Source of the DNA: Ferdinandcohnia salidurans
GTDB taxonomy: Bacteria; Bacillota; Bacilli; Bacillales; Bacillaceae_L
Reading direction: 5' to 3'
Assembly: GCF_042680725.1 (NCBI RefSeq)
Contig: NZ_JBHUEK010000025.1
Coordinates: 248,001 to 312,000, forward strand
DNA: 64,000 nucleotides
This document shows positions 17,600-25,803 of this stretch, in pieces. The notes below the pieces were generated by a model. It had not been told where the DNA came from and searched no databases. It saw nothing but the letters and a program-made list of their open reading frames with translations. Each line of letters starts with the position of its first letter. The first letter of the stretch is position 1. The translations under genes and the position numbers were made by a program.

Positions 17600-18145
17600 T
17601 TGAACTATATAGTAGTATTTCAATCTATAATAATCATTTTTTTACTCTTTTTATTTATTAAAGAGCAACGACGAATCGTAAAGCAAAGTAAACACATAGA
17701 GACTTTACATAGTAACAATAAAAAACTAAAGAACGAACTCACGATTGTGAAAAAAACCAGTCCCAAGGAAAAAAGAAATACCTATAGATTAAATCTACCT
17801 CCCATTGAAAGTATTTTTACCCTAAAAGACTTCAGTAATCATTCTTTAGGCAAACTACGAGATAAGAATTTTACTGGGGAAATCGTAGATATTAGTATCG
17901 GTGGTCTAAAGTTTTTTTCATCATACGAATTCCCGGTGAAATACAACATTATGTTAAAAATTAGTTTTAACTTCTTCGGGGAAGAATTTAATTTAAAGGG
18001 AAAGATTATTAGAAGAGAAGATCACGTTAAAGGCCAAGCCACATCGTATGGTGTTGAGTTTGTCGATTTAACTGTCCGAGACATCACAAGACTAAACATA
18101 GCATTGCACAACTATCAAGCCAAAAACCGACACAAAATTAGCTAG
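17600..18145 (+). CDS. Membrane-anchored PilZ-domain c-di-GMP receptor
   Basis: 181 residues, TTG start at 17600 behind GAGGTGAAG. A membrane helix (residues 4-20) is followed by a basic coiled segment (21-55) and a PilZ domain. The RxxxR motif is Arg59-Arg63 (KRNTYR), and the D-x-S-x-x-G motif is Asp97, Ser99, Gly102 in VDISIGGLKF, so both c-di-GMP-binding motifs are intact. It is co-transcribed with the EAL gene under the GEMM-I riboswitch. The output is unknown; no secretion or motility gene is next to it. Confidence 0.88.
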   Translation: MNYIVVFQSIIIIFLLFLFIKEQRRIVKQSKHIETLHSNNKKLKNELTIVKKTSPKEKRNTYRLNLPPIESIFTLKDFSNHSLGKLRDKNFTGEIVDISIGGLKFFSSYEFPVKYNIMLKISFNFFGEEFNLKGKIIRREDHVKGQATSYGVEFVDLTVRDITRLNIALHNYQAKNRHKIS

Positions 18146-18233
18146 TGTTGATTAATACTGGTACTGCGGATAGAGAACTCTTCACCTTATTTTTAGGCAC
18201 TTATAAAAAGGGACGTAAGCTCTAATTTTAAAA

Positions 18234-18275
18234 GGATTCTGACCAGATAAAAATTAGTTGGTCAGAATCTTTTTA
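18234..18275 (+). terminator. Rho-independent terminator after the PilZ gene
   Basis: GATTCTGACCA...TGGTCAGAATC stem with a TTTTT tail. Confidence 0.85.
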
Positions 18276-18279
18276 TCCT

Positions 18280-18310
18280 TTAACACTTTACCTCGGTGGG
18301 GGTCAGGCCC
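18280..18310. repeat. Family C repeat at the 3' end of the first M14 gene
   Basis: TAACACTTTACCTCGGTGGG then GGTCAGGCCCC. It touches the stop codon of the M14 gene on the minus strand. Confidence 0.75.
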
Positions 18311-19501
18311 CTAAAGCCGTCTCCCCTCCGTCAACGGAATAGATTCGTATTCTTCCGGATCAATATCATACACTGTCCCATCAGCTACGCCGTTGATAAT
18401 TCCGTATAGACCTCTTTCAACCGCCTTTACTAATTCACCCTTTTTCTTTTGGCCCATGCTGTGTGTTTGGCCTCTTACTTCAAACAACACGGAGCCACTT
18501 CCATTTAGTGCAAAAGTTCCTAACGCTGTTCCAGGTAAGTCAAGGCCTTGTGGATAGAGGTTAATGTTTGAATTACCTTTTTCTTGTAGTGCATCATATA
18601 CTGCTACATTGAGTTGGCGCGCAAAGTCATAGTCATATGTATCCGCATATTCCGCATATTTTTGGCCTTCAGGTGTTGATGGATGTGGAACGAATTGGCC
18701 GCTGATTGAGAATGTTACGAGATCATCTGTGCCATCCACCTCATAGTATGGTGCTTGATGGTGCAAGTCTACAAATACATCCACCTTACCAAACTCAGCT
18801 TGAAGGTCCTTATATACGTCACGAACGACCTGGGATTCAGGTGTAATGAACCATCCTGGTTGGGATGAATTCCCTGGGAAGTCCTCAGGCTGTGGCACAT
18901 AATCAAGGTTTGGATTAAAGTCACGATTTACATCAAAACCTGGCTGTGATGCATAATCAAAAAAGCGATTCTGGTATGTATAGTAGTTCCAAGTTGGTTC
19001 TCCGCCCGCTAATTGCGGAAAGTCCTCTACTACCTCTTCCCATGTTAAATCATTTCCACGACGATTTAACTCAGACGAGTCTGGGTTCATTTTCGGTAAC
19101 GCTACAAACGTAACCTCCTCACGAATCTTTTGAGCCTCAGGAGAATTTGAACCTAAAAATTTTAAAATGTTTAGGAGTGCCTCCGTTCCAGTTGGTTCAT
19201 TTCCGTGAATTTCACTTTCCATTAAAATGACCTTATCTCCGTGGCCAACAGTCGCCTTGTAGATTTCTCTACCACGGTTTGAGTAACCCGCTACCTCAAC
19301 CTGAACCTTTCCTTGGCTGCTCTTTGCAATCTGCTGCAGTTTTTTCCCTAGTTGCTCATGATTCGTGAACCCCTCTACAGATAAAACTTGTTGCTCAGGT
19401 GTACCAGGCGATGTTTCCGGTTGTTGTGCAAACACCGCCGTTACCAAACTTGCCGACAATGCAATAACCCCTAACGTCAAAATAACCTTTTTCTTCTTCA
19501 C
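18311..19501 (-). CDS. Secreted M14-family zinc carboxypeptidase, paralogue 1
   Basis: 396 residues from a GTG at 19501, corresponding to MKKKKVILTLGV; the paralogue at 34039-35226 has the same start with a better ribosome binding site. The signal peptide is cleaved near VFA-QQPE. Zinc ligands His and Glu are in ESEIHGNEPTG, the third His is in VFVDLHHQAPYY, and the catalytic Glu is in LFEVRGQ. It cleaves C-terminal residues or peptide cross-links outside the cell; the exact substrate is unknown. The protein differs from paralogue 2 at only about 15 positions by eye. Confidence 0.9.
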   Translation of the reverse strand: MKKKKVILTLGVIALSASLVTAVFAQQPETSPGTPEQQVLSVEGFTNHEQLGKKLQQIAKSSQGKVQVEVAGYSNRGREIYKATVGHGDKVILMESEIHGNEPTGTEALLNILKFLGSNSPEAQKIREEVTFVALPKMNPDSSELNRRGNDLTWEEVVEDFPQLAGGEPTWNYYTYQNRFFDYASQPGFDVNRDFNPNLDYVPQPEDFPGNSSQPGWFITPESQVVRDVYKDLQAEFGKVDVFVDLHHQAPYYEVDGTDDLVTFSISGQFVPHPSTPEGQKYAEYADTYDYDFARQLNVAVYDALQEKGNSNINLYPQGLDLPGTALGTFALNGSGSVLFEVRGQTHSMGQKKKGELVKAVERGLYGIINGVADGTVYDIDPEEYESIPLTEGRRL

Positions 19502-19763
19502 AACCACCACGCCACTCTCTACTAATTTTACTTTGAATACAACTAGATTGTATGAGTTTAGTAGATTTAGCATTGTCGTTTTTCGCTGTCGAAACTGTAA
19601 TAGTTTTGGCCATTTCTATCAAAAACCTTCGAAAACCGAAGTTTCTATTAAAAATGAATAGTAGGTCCTATCGATAAAAAATGAGGATATACCTAGTTTT
19701 TCAGGTGGGGTTGTAACTTTTGGATTATGGGATTCTAGTTACACACATATTAATACGGCAATA

Positions 19764-19830
19764 GAAACATAGGGACGGTTCTCCTGTTCTCCTAAAATAT
19801 AGGAAAACTGCGGAACCGTCCCCGTGTTTT
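19764..19830. repeat. Family D repeat, long hairpin form
   Basis: Two arms, GGGACGGTTC and GAACCGTCCC, separated by about 33 bases, forming a strong hairpin. The same long form occurs at 22320-22388. Confidence 0.75.
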
Positions 19831-19840
19831 ATTTTAATCC

Positions 19841-19873
19841 TGTAAAACTTTACCTTAGCGGGGGTCAGGCCCC
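19841..19873. repeat. Family C repeat overlapping the OsmC stop codon
   Basis: GTAAAACTTTACCTTAGCGG then GGGTCAGGCCCC. On the minus strand GGGGCCTGA of this repeat encodes the last residues and the stop of the OsmC gene. Confidence 0.8.
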
Positions 19874-20320
19874 AATTGACCAGTTTAAGTTGATTTCAAC
19901 TCCTGCGTTTTTGAGAAGGTTGTATAAAGGGCAACGCTTAATGACAAGTTCTTTTACAGCTTCTAGTTTTTCGGTGGTTTGTGTTGTTTCGAATTTAATT
20001 TCGTTGACGACAGTTTGGTAGTAGGGTGAAACATCAGCGGTTCCGAATAGACCACGTCTGTCCACGATAGCAAAACTATTGATGTGAATATCTTGGTACT
20101 GGAAATCTAATTCCTTTGCGACCAAATCAATCACAACTAGCAAACAGCCGTTAAACGAACCCAAAACATATTCAAGAGGAGTAGGGGCTTCATTATCTCC
20201 TCCGATTTTTGATGGTTCATCCACTAAAAACTGAAACCCACGTACAAAATGTTCGGTTTGAACATTCTTCTTCCACTTTGTTTGCACCTCAATTTTTCGT
20301 AAATCAGATGTAACTGTCAT
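19865..20320 (-). CDS. OsmC/Ohr-family protein
   Basis: 151 residues. The two conserved cysteines are Cys59 (FNGCLL) and Cys130 (KRCPLYNLL), spaced as in OsmC-type peroxidases. APTPLEYVLGS is the usual lead into the first Cys. Family members reduce organic or fatty-acid hydroperoxides or act on thiol/persulfide chemistry. It starts 11 bp after the symporter stop, so it is in the same S-box-controlled transcript. The last residues (GA) and stop are encoded by a family C repeat, so the original C-terminus may have been altered. Confidence 0.88.
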   Translation of the reverse strand: MTVTSDLRKIEVQTKWKKNVQTEHFVRGFQFLVDEPSKIGGDNEAPTPLEYVLGSFNGCLLVVIDLVAKELDFQYQDIHINSFAIVDRRGLFGTADVSPYYQTVVNEIKFETTQTTEKLEAVKELVIKRCPLYNLLKNAGVEINLNWSIGA

Positions 20321-20331
20321 ATTAGTTCCTC

Positions 20332-21942
20332 CTAAATAATTTTTCTTTGAACCGTCTTTACTGGTGTTTTTTCCTTAATAAAACTCATGCAAGTTACAAA
20401 TATACCCGAAGTAATGAGCATATAGACAAGTCCTGTTAGCCCATTTTGATGAAGGAATGAAAAAGCAATCGGAAGAATCGAGAGTAATAGTAGTGAAGCT
20501 AAAAACGTATAAAGCCCAACACTATTAAAGGAAACTTTCCATTCCCACTTTCCAACATTGTCAATCAAGCTCGCAACAATAATCGTGATGATGTTAAAAA
20601 TCATTCCAATCCAAACCGGATGAATATTTAGATAAAATTCATTCACCGACCAATCACTTAGGTGGTACCAGAGTAAACCTGAAAATGATCCGGTAAACAG
20701 AGAAATAAGGGCTGCCTTTCTTGTTACAACCGGCCAAAACAGGGCAGCGACAACTGGTGCGAAGGTTGCTGAATTTCGTGTCACCCAAGCTAAAACATTC
20801 CACCATGCAGATTGTTCGGAACGTAATAGGGTAAATCCGACCATAAGGATGGTTAAAAATACAAGTGACCATTTCGTATATTTGATGAGCTGTGCCTCAG
20901 TAGCCTTCTGATTCAAAGCACTTCCGACATCACGCCCTAGACTTGTGGCACCAGAGAATTGGCAAGGAGCACCCCAGCTTAATGCAGCCGCCCAAAATCC
21001 TAAGAAAAACAACCCGACGAGCGGTGCTGGCAAAGTATCCATTAGGTAAAGTGGAACCGCAACAAGACCTCTTGTTTCATTTGGGACCACCTGAGCCGCC
21101 GCAAGCCCAAATACTACAGCTCCAATAATTAGAGGAATCCCAAGTAAAGCTGCATAAAGTAATCCATTTCGACCTTGCCTTGGTGTTTTACAGGATAACG
21201 CCATTTGAAAAGCAGCCTGAGCGAGTATGACATTAAATAAAAAGGTTCCAAACCAAGCAAGTATCGTTTGAATGCCAGCATTTCCTGGCGAGGCCAGTTG
21301 TGGCTTTTCTTCAAATAATGTTTTCAATCCATCAATTCCAGGGTTCAGGAAAAATGCATAGGTCCCTATTGCTAACATAATGAAAAAGACAATGACATTA
21401 CTTAACTGGGTGATACCAATTGACCACATTCCACCAAATTGCAAATAGATTAAGAGGAGCAATGCGGTTAATGCAACCGACCAAATTAGAGAGATTCCAG
21501 TGAAAACGGATAGAGCCGAAGCAAAGGCAAGGGCAGTGGCGACGGACCACATCGGAAATGTAAATGCTGTAATCGCACCTGCAACTCCTCGTACTTTCTC
21601 ACCGTACCGATCTCCTAATAATCCGGAAATCGTGACCAACGCTTTTTTACGAAAAGGAGCAATCAGAACTAGCGCGATTATTAAAACATGGATGGTTTCC
21701 GCTACTCCATACCAGATGGCTGATATACCAGTTAGATAGCTAAGCTCCAATATCGCGATATAGGAGGAACCAGAAAACAAACCAGTAATACAAACGGTAA
21801 CCAATAATGTATTAAACCCTCGACCCCCAACAAAAAAACCGTTCCCATCAACAGCCCTACGCTTTACAATTTGACTAACAAAGATAAGATAAAACGTATA
21901 AATCAATGCAAAACCAATAAACCAATATCCAACACTTGTCAT
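20332..21942 (-). CDS. Sodium:solute symporter (SSS family) under S-box control
   Basis: 536 residues with about 13 membrane helices. SSS features include the start GYWFIGFALIYTFYLIFVSQIVKRRA, FFVGGRGFNTLLVTVCITGLFSGSSYIA, and the ALSWGAPCQFSGATSLGRDVG segment. ATG with AGGAGG about 7 bp upstream. A SAM-I riboswitch and terminator lie 100-260 bp upstream on the same strand, which in Firmicutes marks methionine/cysteine metabolism or uptake genes. The transporter therefore probably imports methionine or a sulfur-compound precursor (inference). OsmC follows in the same operon. Confidence 0.88.
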   Translation of the reverse strand: MTSVGYWFIGFALIYTFYLIFVSQIVKRRAVDGNGFFVGGRGFNTLLVTVCITGLFSGSSYIAILELSYLTGISAIWYGVAETIHVLIIALVLIAPFRKKALVTISGLLGDRYGEKVRGVAGAITAFTFPMWSVATALAFASALSVFTGISLIWSVALTALLLLIYLQFGGMWSIGITQLSNVIVFFIMLAIGTYAFFLNPGIDGLKTLFEEKPQLASPGNAGIQTILAWFGTFLFNVILAQAAFQMALSCKTPRQGRNGLLYAALLGIPLIIGAVVFGLAAAQVVPNETRGLVAVPLYLMDTLPAPLVGLFFLGFWAAALSWGAPCQFSGATSLGRDVGSALNQKATEAQLIKYTKWSLVFLTILMVGFTLLRSEQSAWWNVLAWVTRNSATFAPVVAALFWPVVTRKAALISLFTGSFSGLLWYHLSDWSVNEFYLNIHPVWIGMIFNIITIIVASLIDNVGKWEWKVSFNSVGLYTFLASLLLLSILPIAFSFLHQNGLTGLVYMLITSGIFVTCMSFIKEKTPVKTVQRKII

Positions 21943-22044
21943 TTTAATGCCTCCTATTTAATGCGAATTTGATAATATAACTAAACCAATAAATTTAGTC
22001 GGTTTAACCCAAATCAATTTTCCATTAAAGGAGGTGGAGGTATT

Positions 22045-22080
22045 AAAACAAAAACCTCTCCCAAAAGGAAGAGGTTTTTT
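22045..22080 (-). terminator. Terminator of the SAM riboswitch
   Basis: On the minus strand AAAAACCTCTTCC, loop, GGGAGAGGTTTTTG with T-rich tail, between the aptamer and the symporter gene. Confidence 0.85.
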
Positions 22081-22082
22081 AC

Positions 22083-22200
22083 TCTCTTCCTCATCTATCA
22101 GACTTTTGTCTGTTGGAATTAGCACCTTGTTATTCTCATAAAAATAACAGGTTGCCGCAGGATCGCAGGACCAATTTCCTCCCCTGACTCTTGATAAGGA
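22083..22200 (-). ncRNA. SAM-I (S-box) riboswitch
   Basis: Read on the minus strand, conserved S-box parts occur in order: CTTATCAAGAG, a GGGGAGGAAATTGGTCC kink-turn stem, GCGGCAACC, a variable stem, AAGGTGCTAATTCC, and GATGAGGAAGAG closing P1 with the 5' side. An intrinsic terminator follows immediately. High SAM should stop transcription of the symporter-OsmC operon. Confidence 0.9.
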
Positions 22201-22224
22201 TTATTCCGTATTATATTAAATATT

Positions 22225-22253
22225 AATTTACAGCCTGAGTTTCGAAAAGTCAA
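22225..22253 (-). promoter_or_regulatory. Promoter of the S-box transcript
   Basis: TTGACT, 17-bp spacer, TAAATT, ending about 25 bp before the aptamer. Confidence 0.55.
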
Positions 22254-22266
22254 TATTTTTTTAATT

Positions 22267-22482
22267 TTATAAAATAAATTTCTTAATAGAAATATTTATT
22301 TTCCAAAGAAAACATAGAAGAAAACATAGGGACGGTTCTCCTGTTCTCCTAAAAAATAGGGAAACGACGGAACCGTCCCCTTGTTTCACATATCTGTTAG
22401 ATGGTATTGATTTCTTCTTAATCATTCGATAAATTACAAATCCAATTACAGAGATAACGAATAAAGTATAGAAATAAGCCAT
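22267..22482 (-). CDS. Small membrane protein with repeat-derived C-terminus
   Basis: 71 residues; ATG behind AAGGGGTGG. The first 32 residues form a membrane helix and basic tail (MAYFYTLFVISVIGFVIYRM, then IKKKSIPSNRYV). From about residue 33 on, the frame runs through a family D hairpin repeat (KQGDGSVV...) and beyond. The natural protein was probably shorter, and insertion of the repeat removed or displaced its stop. Function unknown. Confidence 0.5.
   Translation of the reverse strand: MAYFYTLFVISVIGFVIYRMIKKKSIPSNRYVKQGDGSVVSLFFRRTGEPSLCFLLCFLWKINISIKKFIL
22320..22388. repeat. Family D repeat, long hairpin form, inside the small membrane gene
   Basis: Arms GGGACGGTTC and GAACCGTCCC around AAAAAATAGGGAAAC-type spacer. 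Nearly the same as the copy at 19764-19830. Confidence 0.75.
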
Positions 22483-22600
22483 TTAACCACCCCTTAAATT
22501 ACTTAACGTAAATTCATTAATTTATCCCTCACTTTTCCCACGTCAAGTTTTACTATCTTTCTTAAACAAACCTGCACCGTTTTGTTTAAGAATGACTATT

Positions 22601-23323
22601 TTATGAATTTAAAGTTTCTATAAGAAGATAAATACCTGCAAAACTTAAAAGGATATATGTAAATATTCTAAAAATCAGTTGATTAAGCCATTTGAAAATA
22701 ATTTGACCTAAAAACAAACCAAAAAATACGATTGGAATTGCATAAAGACTTGATTCCCATATTAATTTATTAGTACCGGTAAAGATTATTTGAGTTATTA
22801 GACTGATAAAATATATAAACAAATAAAAAGCTAAAGTAGTTGCTCTTAGCTTCCCTTTTTCAGTATCAGTTCCTGTAAAATAAAGTAATAACGGAGGTCC
22901 TGGCATACCAATACTTGTTGTTAAGAGACCCGATAACCCACCAACTACGAAATCTCTAATAGGAGTTGGCTTTACCCTAAAGTTAAATATTAATAGCAGT
23001 GTTAATACTATGAGTAATACACTAACTACCATTTTAAAAGCGTTAATGTTAATGGAAATAAAGATAAATATTCCAAAAGGAACCCCCACTATACTTCCGA
23101 TAATAAACCTCTTTATAACGGTAAAATCAATGTCTGCCCTTATTTTCCATATTAATGAAACTGAAATTAATAAAGATAAAATTATGTTTATTTGTATGGC
23201 TTCATGCGGAAAAAATAACATTAGTAAGAAAGGTGTCGCCATTATAGAAAATCCGAAACCTGTACTTGTTTGTAGAACGGAAGCCACTAATATAATACAT
23301 AAAAACGATAATGCAGTACCCAA
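22601..23323 (-). CDS. TauE/SafE-family membrane exporter
   Basis: 240 residues, TTG start behind AGGGAGGT. About eight helices. The two half-repeats show the family pattern: LQTSTGFGFSIMATPFLLML near the N-terminus and GGLSGLLTTSIGMPGPPLLLYF in the middle. Members move sulfite, sulfonates or other organic anions across the membrane. The S-box operon nearby hints at sulfur metabolism, but this gene has no riboswitch of its own. Confidence 0.88.
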   Translation of the reverse strand: MGTALSFLCIILVASVLQTSTGFGFSIMATPFLLMLFFPHEAIQINIILSLLISVSLIWKIRADIDFTVIKRFIIGSIVGVPFGIFIFISININAFKMVVSVLLIVLTLLLIFNFRVKPTPIRDFVVGGLSGLLTTSIGMPGPPLLLYFTGTDTEKGKLRATTLAFYLFIYFISLITQIIFTGTNKLIWESSLYAIPIVFFGLFLGQIIFKWLNQLIFRIFTYILLSFAGIYLLIETLNS

Positions 23324-23452
23324 TTTTACCTCCCTATATTAAATGCAATTAGTTATTATATTATCCCTTCTAATTAAACAATCCTACCCCTATCGTTGAA
23401 CAAGAAAGGGGCTTACCCTCGTTGGAGGTAAAGCTACCCGTTTGTTTAATAA

Positions 23453-23602
23453 TCAGGTATTTGATCCTTCTTTTTTGAATGAAAGAACGATGGCTAAAAT
23501 AAATAAAATTACAGAAATCAAAATAGTTGTTCCCGAAGCAATAGGGGTTAAAAATCCTAAAATCAACAGAATAATTCCCCCTACAATTAAGCCGACAACC
23601 AT
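23453..23602 (-). CDS. Small hydrophobic protein, 49 aa
   Basis: ATG at 23602 with AGGAGAGG 6 bp upstream. Two membrane helices (VVGLIVGGIILLILGFL and TTILISVILFILAIVLSF) and a charged end KKEGSNT. Small two-helix proteins of this type are common in Bacillaceae and of unknown function. The longer frame to 23641 lacks a ribosome binding site. Confidence 0.55.
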   Translation of the reverse strand: MVVGLIVGGIILLILGFLTPIASGTTILISVILFILAIVLSFKKEGSNT

Positions 23603-23817
23603 TAAAATCCTCTCCTTCCTCCTATTGGGAATTATCAACATCTACTTTAATTTTACATCAGTTACCCTTTTTTGTGGAAGAAGATGGAATAGTTTTTTGA
23701 AGTAAAGGAGCGTTCCTTGAATAAGAATAAAGGTCATATTTGAAACGACATAAACTTTGCCAAAGGGCAACCCCTAAAAAGAAAAGGATTACTACTAAGA
23801 TAAAACAAGAGAATTGA

Positions 23818-23833
23818 CTGGGGGGCAGGCCCC
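23818..23833. repeat. Family C repeat, core only
   Basis: CTGGGGGGCAGGCCCC; only the palindromic end of family C is present. Confidence 0.5.
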
Positions 23834-23869
23834 GAAATTTAGGCTCACTTCTAAATCACAGGAAAAAAA

Positions 23870-23900
23870 TAGGGAAACAGCGGAACCGTCCCCTTGTTTT
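23870..23900. repeat. Family D repeat
   Basis: TAGGGAAACAGCGGAACCGT then CCCCTTGTTTT. It is 24 bp from the next family C copy, so three repeats are stacked within 140 bp. Confidence 0.7.
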
Positions 23901-23923
23901 ACGAAACCCCATTCACTTTACCC

Positions 23924-23957
23924 CTGTAAAACTTTACCTTGGCGGGGGTCAGGCCCC
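23924..23957. repeat. Family C repeat
   Basis: CTGTAAAACTTTACCTTGGC then GGGGGTCAGGCCCC. It ends 6 bp before the relic of a triple-tyrosine-type domain. Confidence 0.75.
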
Positions 23958-23963
23958 AAAAAA

Positions 23964-24254
23964 ATGTTAGCACAAAACCAAGAAGATCTCGAATATCGGT
24001 TTTTAATATTCAAAGGAACACACTTAATTAAAAGTCAAAGCTACTCAAACTTGAACAATATAACCTGGAACCCTACTGAACCTGGTTCATACAAAATTAA
24101 AGTACAAATAAAACACAGGTTATCAAGCAACCAATTCGATGACGCACACGAAATCCCATACATCGTATTCCGGTCAATACCACTTGATGCTGTTCTACCA
24201 TCATCAGTGAGAATCAAAAAAACGGGTACAATCATGATAAAGAAAATACTATAG
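23964..24254 (+). pseudogene. Gene relic: triple-tyrosine (Y_Y_Y)-like domain fragment
   Basis: 96 residues from an ATG at 23964 that has no ribosome binding site. The sequence LEYRFLIFKGTHLIKSQSYS, then WNPTEPGSYKIKVQIKHRLS and FDDAHEIPYIV, resembles the beta-sandwich Y_Y_Y domain found as tandem copies in secreted wall or signalling proteins. There is no signal peptide or enzyme domain. Family C lies 6 bp upstream and family A 22 bp downstream, so only this piece of a larger gene remains. Confidence 0.5.
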
Positions 24255-24276
24255 GACCAAAATGTCAGCAAAAAAA

Positions 24277-24305
24277 GTGGGTCATGGGACCTATCCCTCC
24301 GACCC
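24277..24305. repeat. Family A repeat between two gene relics
   Basis: GTGGGTCATGGGACCTATCC then CTCCGACCC. It separates the Y_Y_Y relic from the truncated IS200 element. Confidence 0.7.
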
Positions 24306-24560
24306 TCTATTTTTAAATTTTCCCTATACTTTGTTTGTATTTTCCATAGATAATTTGTCTTCTGTACTTTGGTGCAAACACTATGTGATACTTACATTTC
24401 CATGTTGTATGTGCTAAACTGTTCTTGTCCTGCTTTTGGACATGCCTCCTTCGTATATTGGATGTAGTGGTCGGGAAACCAACTATAACTTATCACGAAG
24501 TGAGGCTTTTTTTGATACCTCGCTATAAGCTCTCTGGAACCCCCGGCATAGCCAGGGGTT
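24306..24560 (-). mobile_element. Truncated IS200/IS605-type element (left end only)
   Basis: On the minus strand a subterminal hairpin (AACCCCTGGC...GCCGGGGGTT, 24560-24538) is followed by a leader and the first 41 codons of an IS200 TnpA. The element stops where a family A repeat begins, so the rest of tnpA and the right end are gone. Confidence 0.7.
24313..24443 (-). pseudogene. TnpA (IS200 Y1 transposase) N-terminal fragment
   Basis: The reading DKNSLAHTTWKCKYHIVFAP followed by KYRRQIIYGKYKQSIGKI is a clear match to the start of IS200-family TnpA. The ATG at 24443 (after AAGGAGGC) is one base out of frame with it, so the start has a 1-nt deletion. A stop follows after KI. The HuH motif and catalytic Tyr are missing. 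Confidence 0.75.
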
Positions 24561-24573
24561 TTCAAAAGATACA

Positions 24574-24615
24574 ATAAGGGAGTAAATCATCCCCATTGAA
24601 TGATTTACTCCCTTA
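24574..24615 (-). terminator. Probable terminator of the ald gene region
   Basis: AAGGGAGTAAATCAT...ATGATTTACTCCCTT, a 15-bp stem, 50 bp after the ald stop. The T-tail on the minus strand is weak. Confidence 0.6.
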
Positions 24616-24666
24616 AAATTGAAAAGATATTTTAATCTAAGTACATAGTGTCCTAATAGATTAGCT

Positions 24667-25803
24667 TTATTTCTGTAAAGAAAATTCTTTTTCAAATAAA
24701 CTTTCAATTTTCTTATATTCATAACCAAGGTCCTTTGCCACTGCTTCGTAAGTGATTTCATAGTTTGCAGTGTTGACACCTACTTTTAGAGCCTGGTTTT
24801 CCCAGATTGCTCCTTTAAACCCTTTGTTGGCAATCTGTAAAGCGTAAGGAACAGATACGTTTGTTAAAGCGATTGTCGATGTTCTAGGAACTGCACCTGG
24901 CATATTTGAAACAGCATAATGGATAACACCGTGTTTTTCAAATATTGGATTATCATGTGTAGTAACACGATCAATTGTTTCTACAATACCCCCTTGGTCG
25001 ATAGCTACGTCAACTATTACTGAGCCTTTTTTCATTGTTTTAACCATGTTTTCTGTAACGAGCTTAGGGGCTCTAGAACCTGGAATTAATACTGCACCAA
25101 TTAATAGGTCTGCTTCTTTAACCGATTCTGCAATATTAAATGGATTTGAAATTAACGTTTTGATTTGATTTCCAAAGATATCATCTAATTCTCTCAAGCG
25201 TTCAGCACTTAAATCTAAAATGGTAACGTCTGCACCGAGACCAACAGCCATTTTCGCAGCATTCGTTCCGACACCACCACCACCGATTATGGTAACTTTT
25301 CCACCGCTAACTCCTGGTACACCGGCTAGTAATATTCCTCGGCCACCGTTTGACTTTTGAAGGAACTGAGCTCCGATTTGTACAGACATACGGCCAGCAA
25401 CCTCACTCATTGGTGTAAGTAGTGGAAATGTATGATTGACTGAGATAGTTTCACAAGCTATAGCATTAACCCCTTTATCTTTAAGGGCTTGAGTTAGGAG
25501 TGGCTCAGCAGCTAAGTGTAAATAGGAAAATAAGATTAATCCCTCACGGAAATAGCTGTATTCACTCTCCAGTGGTTCTTTTACTTTCATAATCATTTGT
25601 GCATTATTCCATACTTCCTGTGCTTTTATAACAATTTCTGCACCAGCATGAAGATAATCTTCATCAGTAAATCCACTTCCGACACCAGCATCCTTTTCAA
25701 CTAAAACACGATGCCCAGCATTTATAAATTGCATAACTCCTGCTGGTGTTATTGCCACACGATTTTCATTATTTTTATTCTCTTTTGGCACTCCAATAAT
25801 CAT
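24667..25803 (-). CDS. ald: Alanine dehydrogenase
   Basis: 378 residues, as usual for Ald. The start MIIGVPKENKNNENRVAITP is diagnostic. The substrate-binding Lys75 (MKVKEP) and His96 (YLHLAAE) are present, and the NAD-binding GGGGVGTNAAKMAVGLGADV loop is intact. It reversibly converts L-alanine, NAD and water to pyruvate, ammonia and NADH. ATG behind AGGAGGAG. It lies 180 bp downstream of the deaminase gene and may belong to the same nitrogen-related group, or be separately transcribed. Confidence 0.95.
   Translation of the reverse strand: MIIGVPKENKNNENRVAITPAGVMQFINAGHRVLVEKDAGVGSGFTDEDYLHAGAEIVIKAQEVWNNAQMIMKVKEPLESEYSYFREGLILFSYLHLAAEPLLTQALKDKGVNAIACETISVNHTFPLLTPMSEVAGRMSVQIGAQFLQKSNGGRGILLAGVPGVSGGKVTIIGGGGVGTNAAKMAVGLGADVTILDLSAERLRELDDIFGNQIKTLISNPFNIAESVKEADLLIGAVLIPGSRAPKLVTENMVKTMKKGSVIVDVAIDQGGIVETIDRVTTHDNPIFEKHGVIHYAVSNMPGAVPRTSTIALTNVSVPYALQIANKGFKGAIWENQALKVGVNTANYEITYEAVAKDLGYEYKKIESLFEKEFSLQK

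Noticed and set aside
24538..24560. Hairpin AACCCCCGGC...GGGGTT as a terminator of ald
   Set aside because: Its sequence and position fit the subterminal hairpin of an IS200 end better; the hairpin at 24574-24615 is closer to ald.
24392..24574. Minus-strand open frame of 60 codons
   Set aside because: It reads through the IS200 end hairpin in the wrong frame; the TnpA reading is in another frame.
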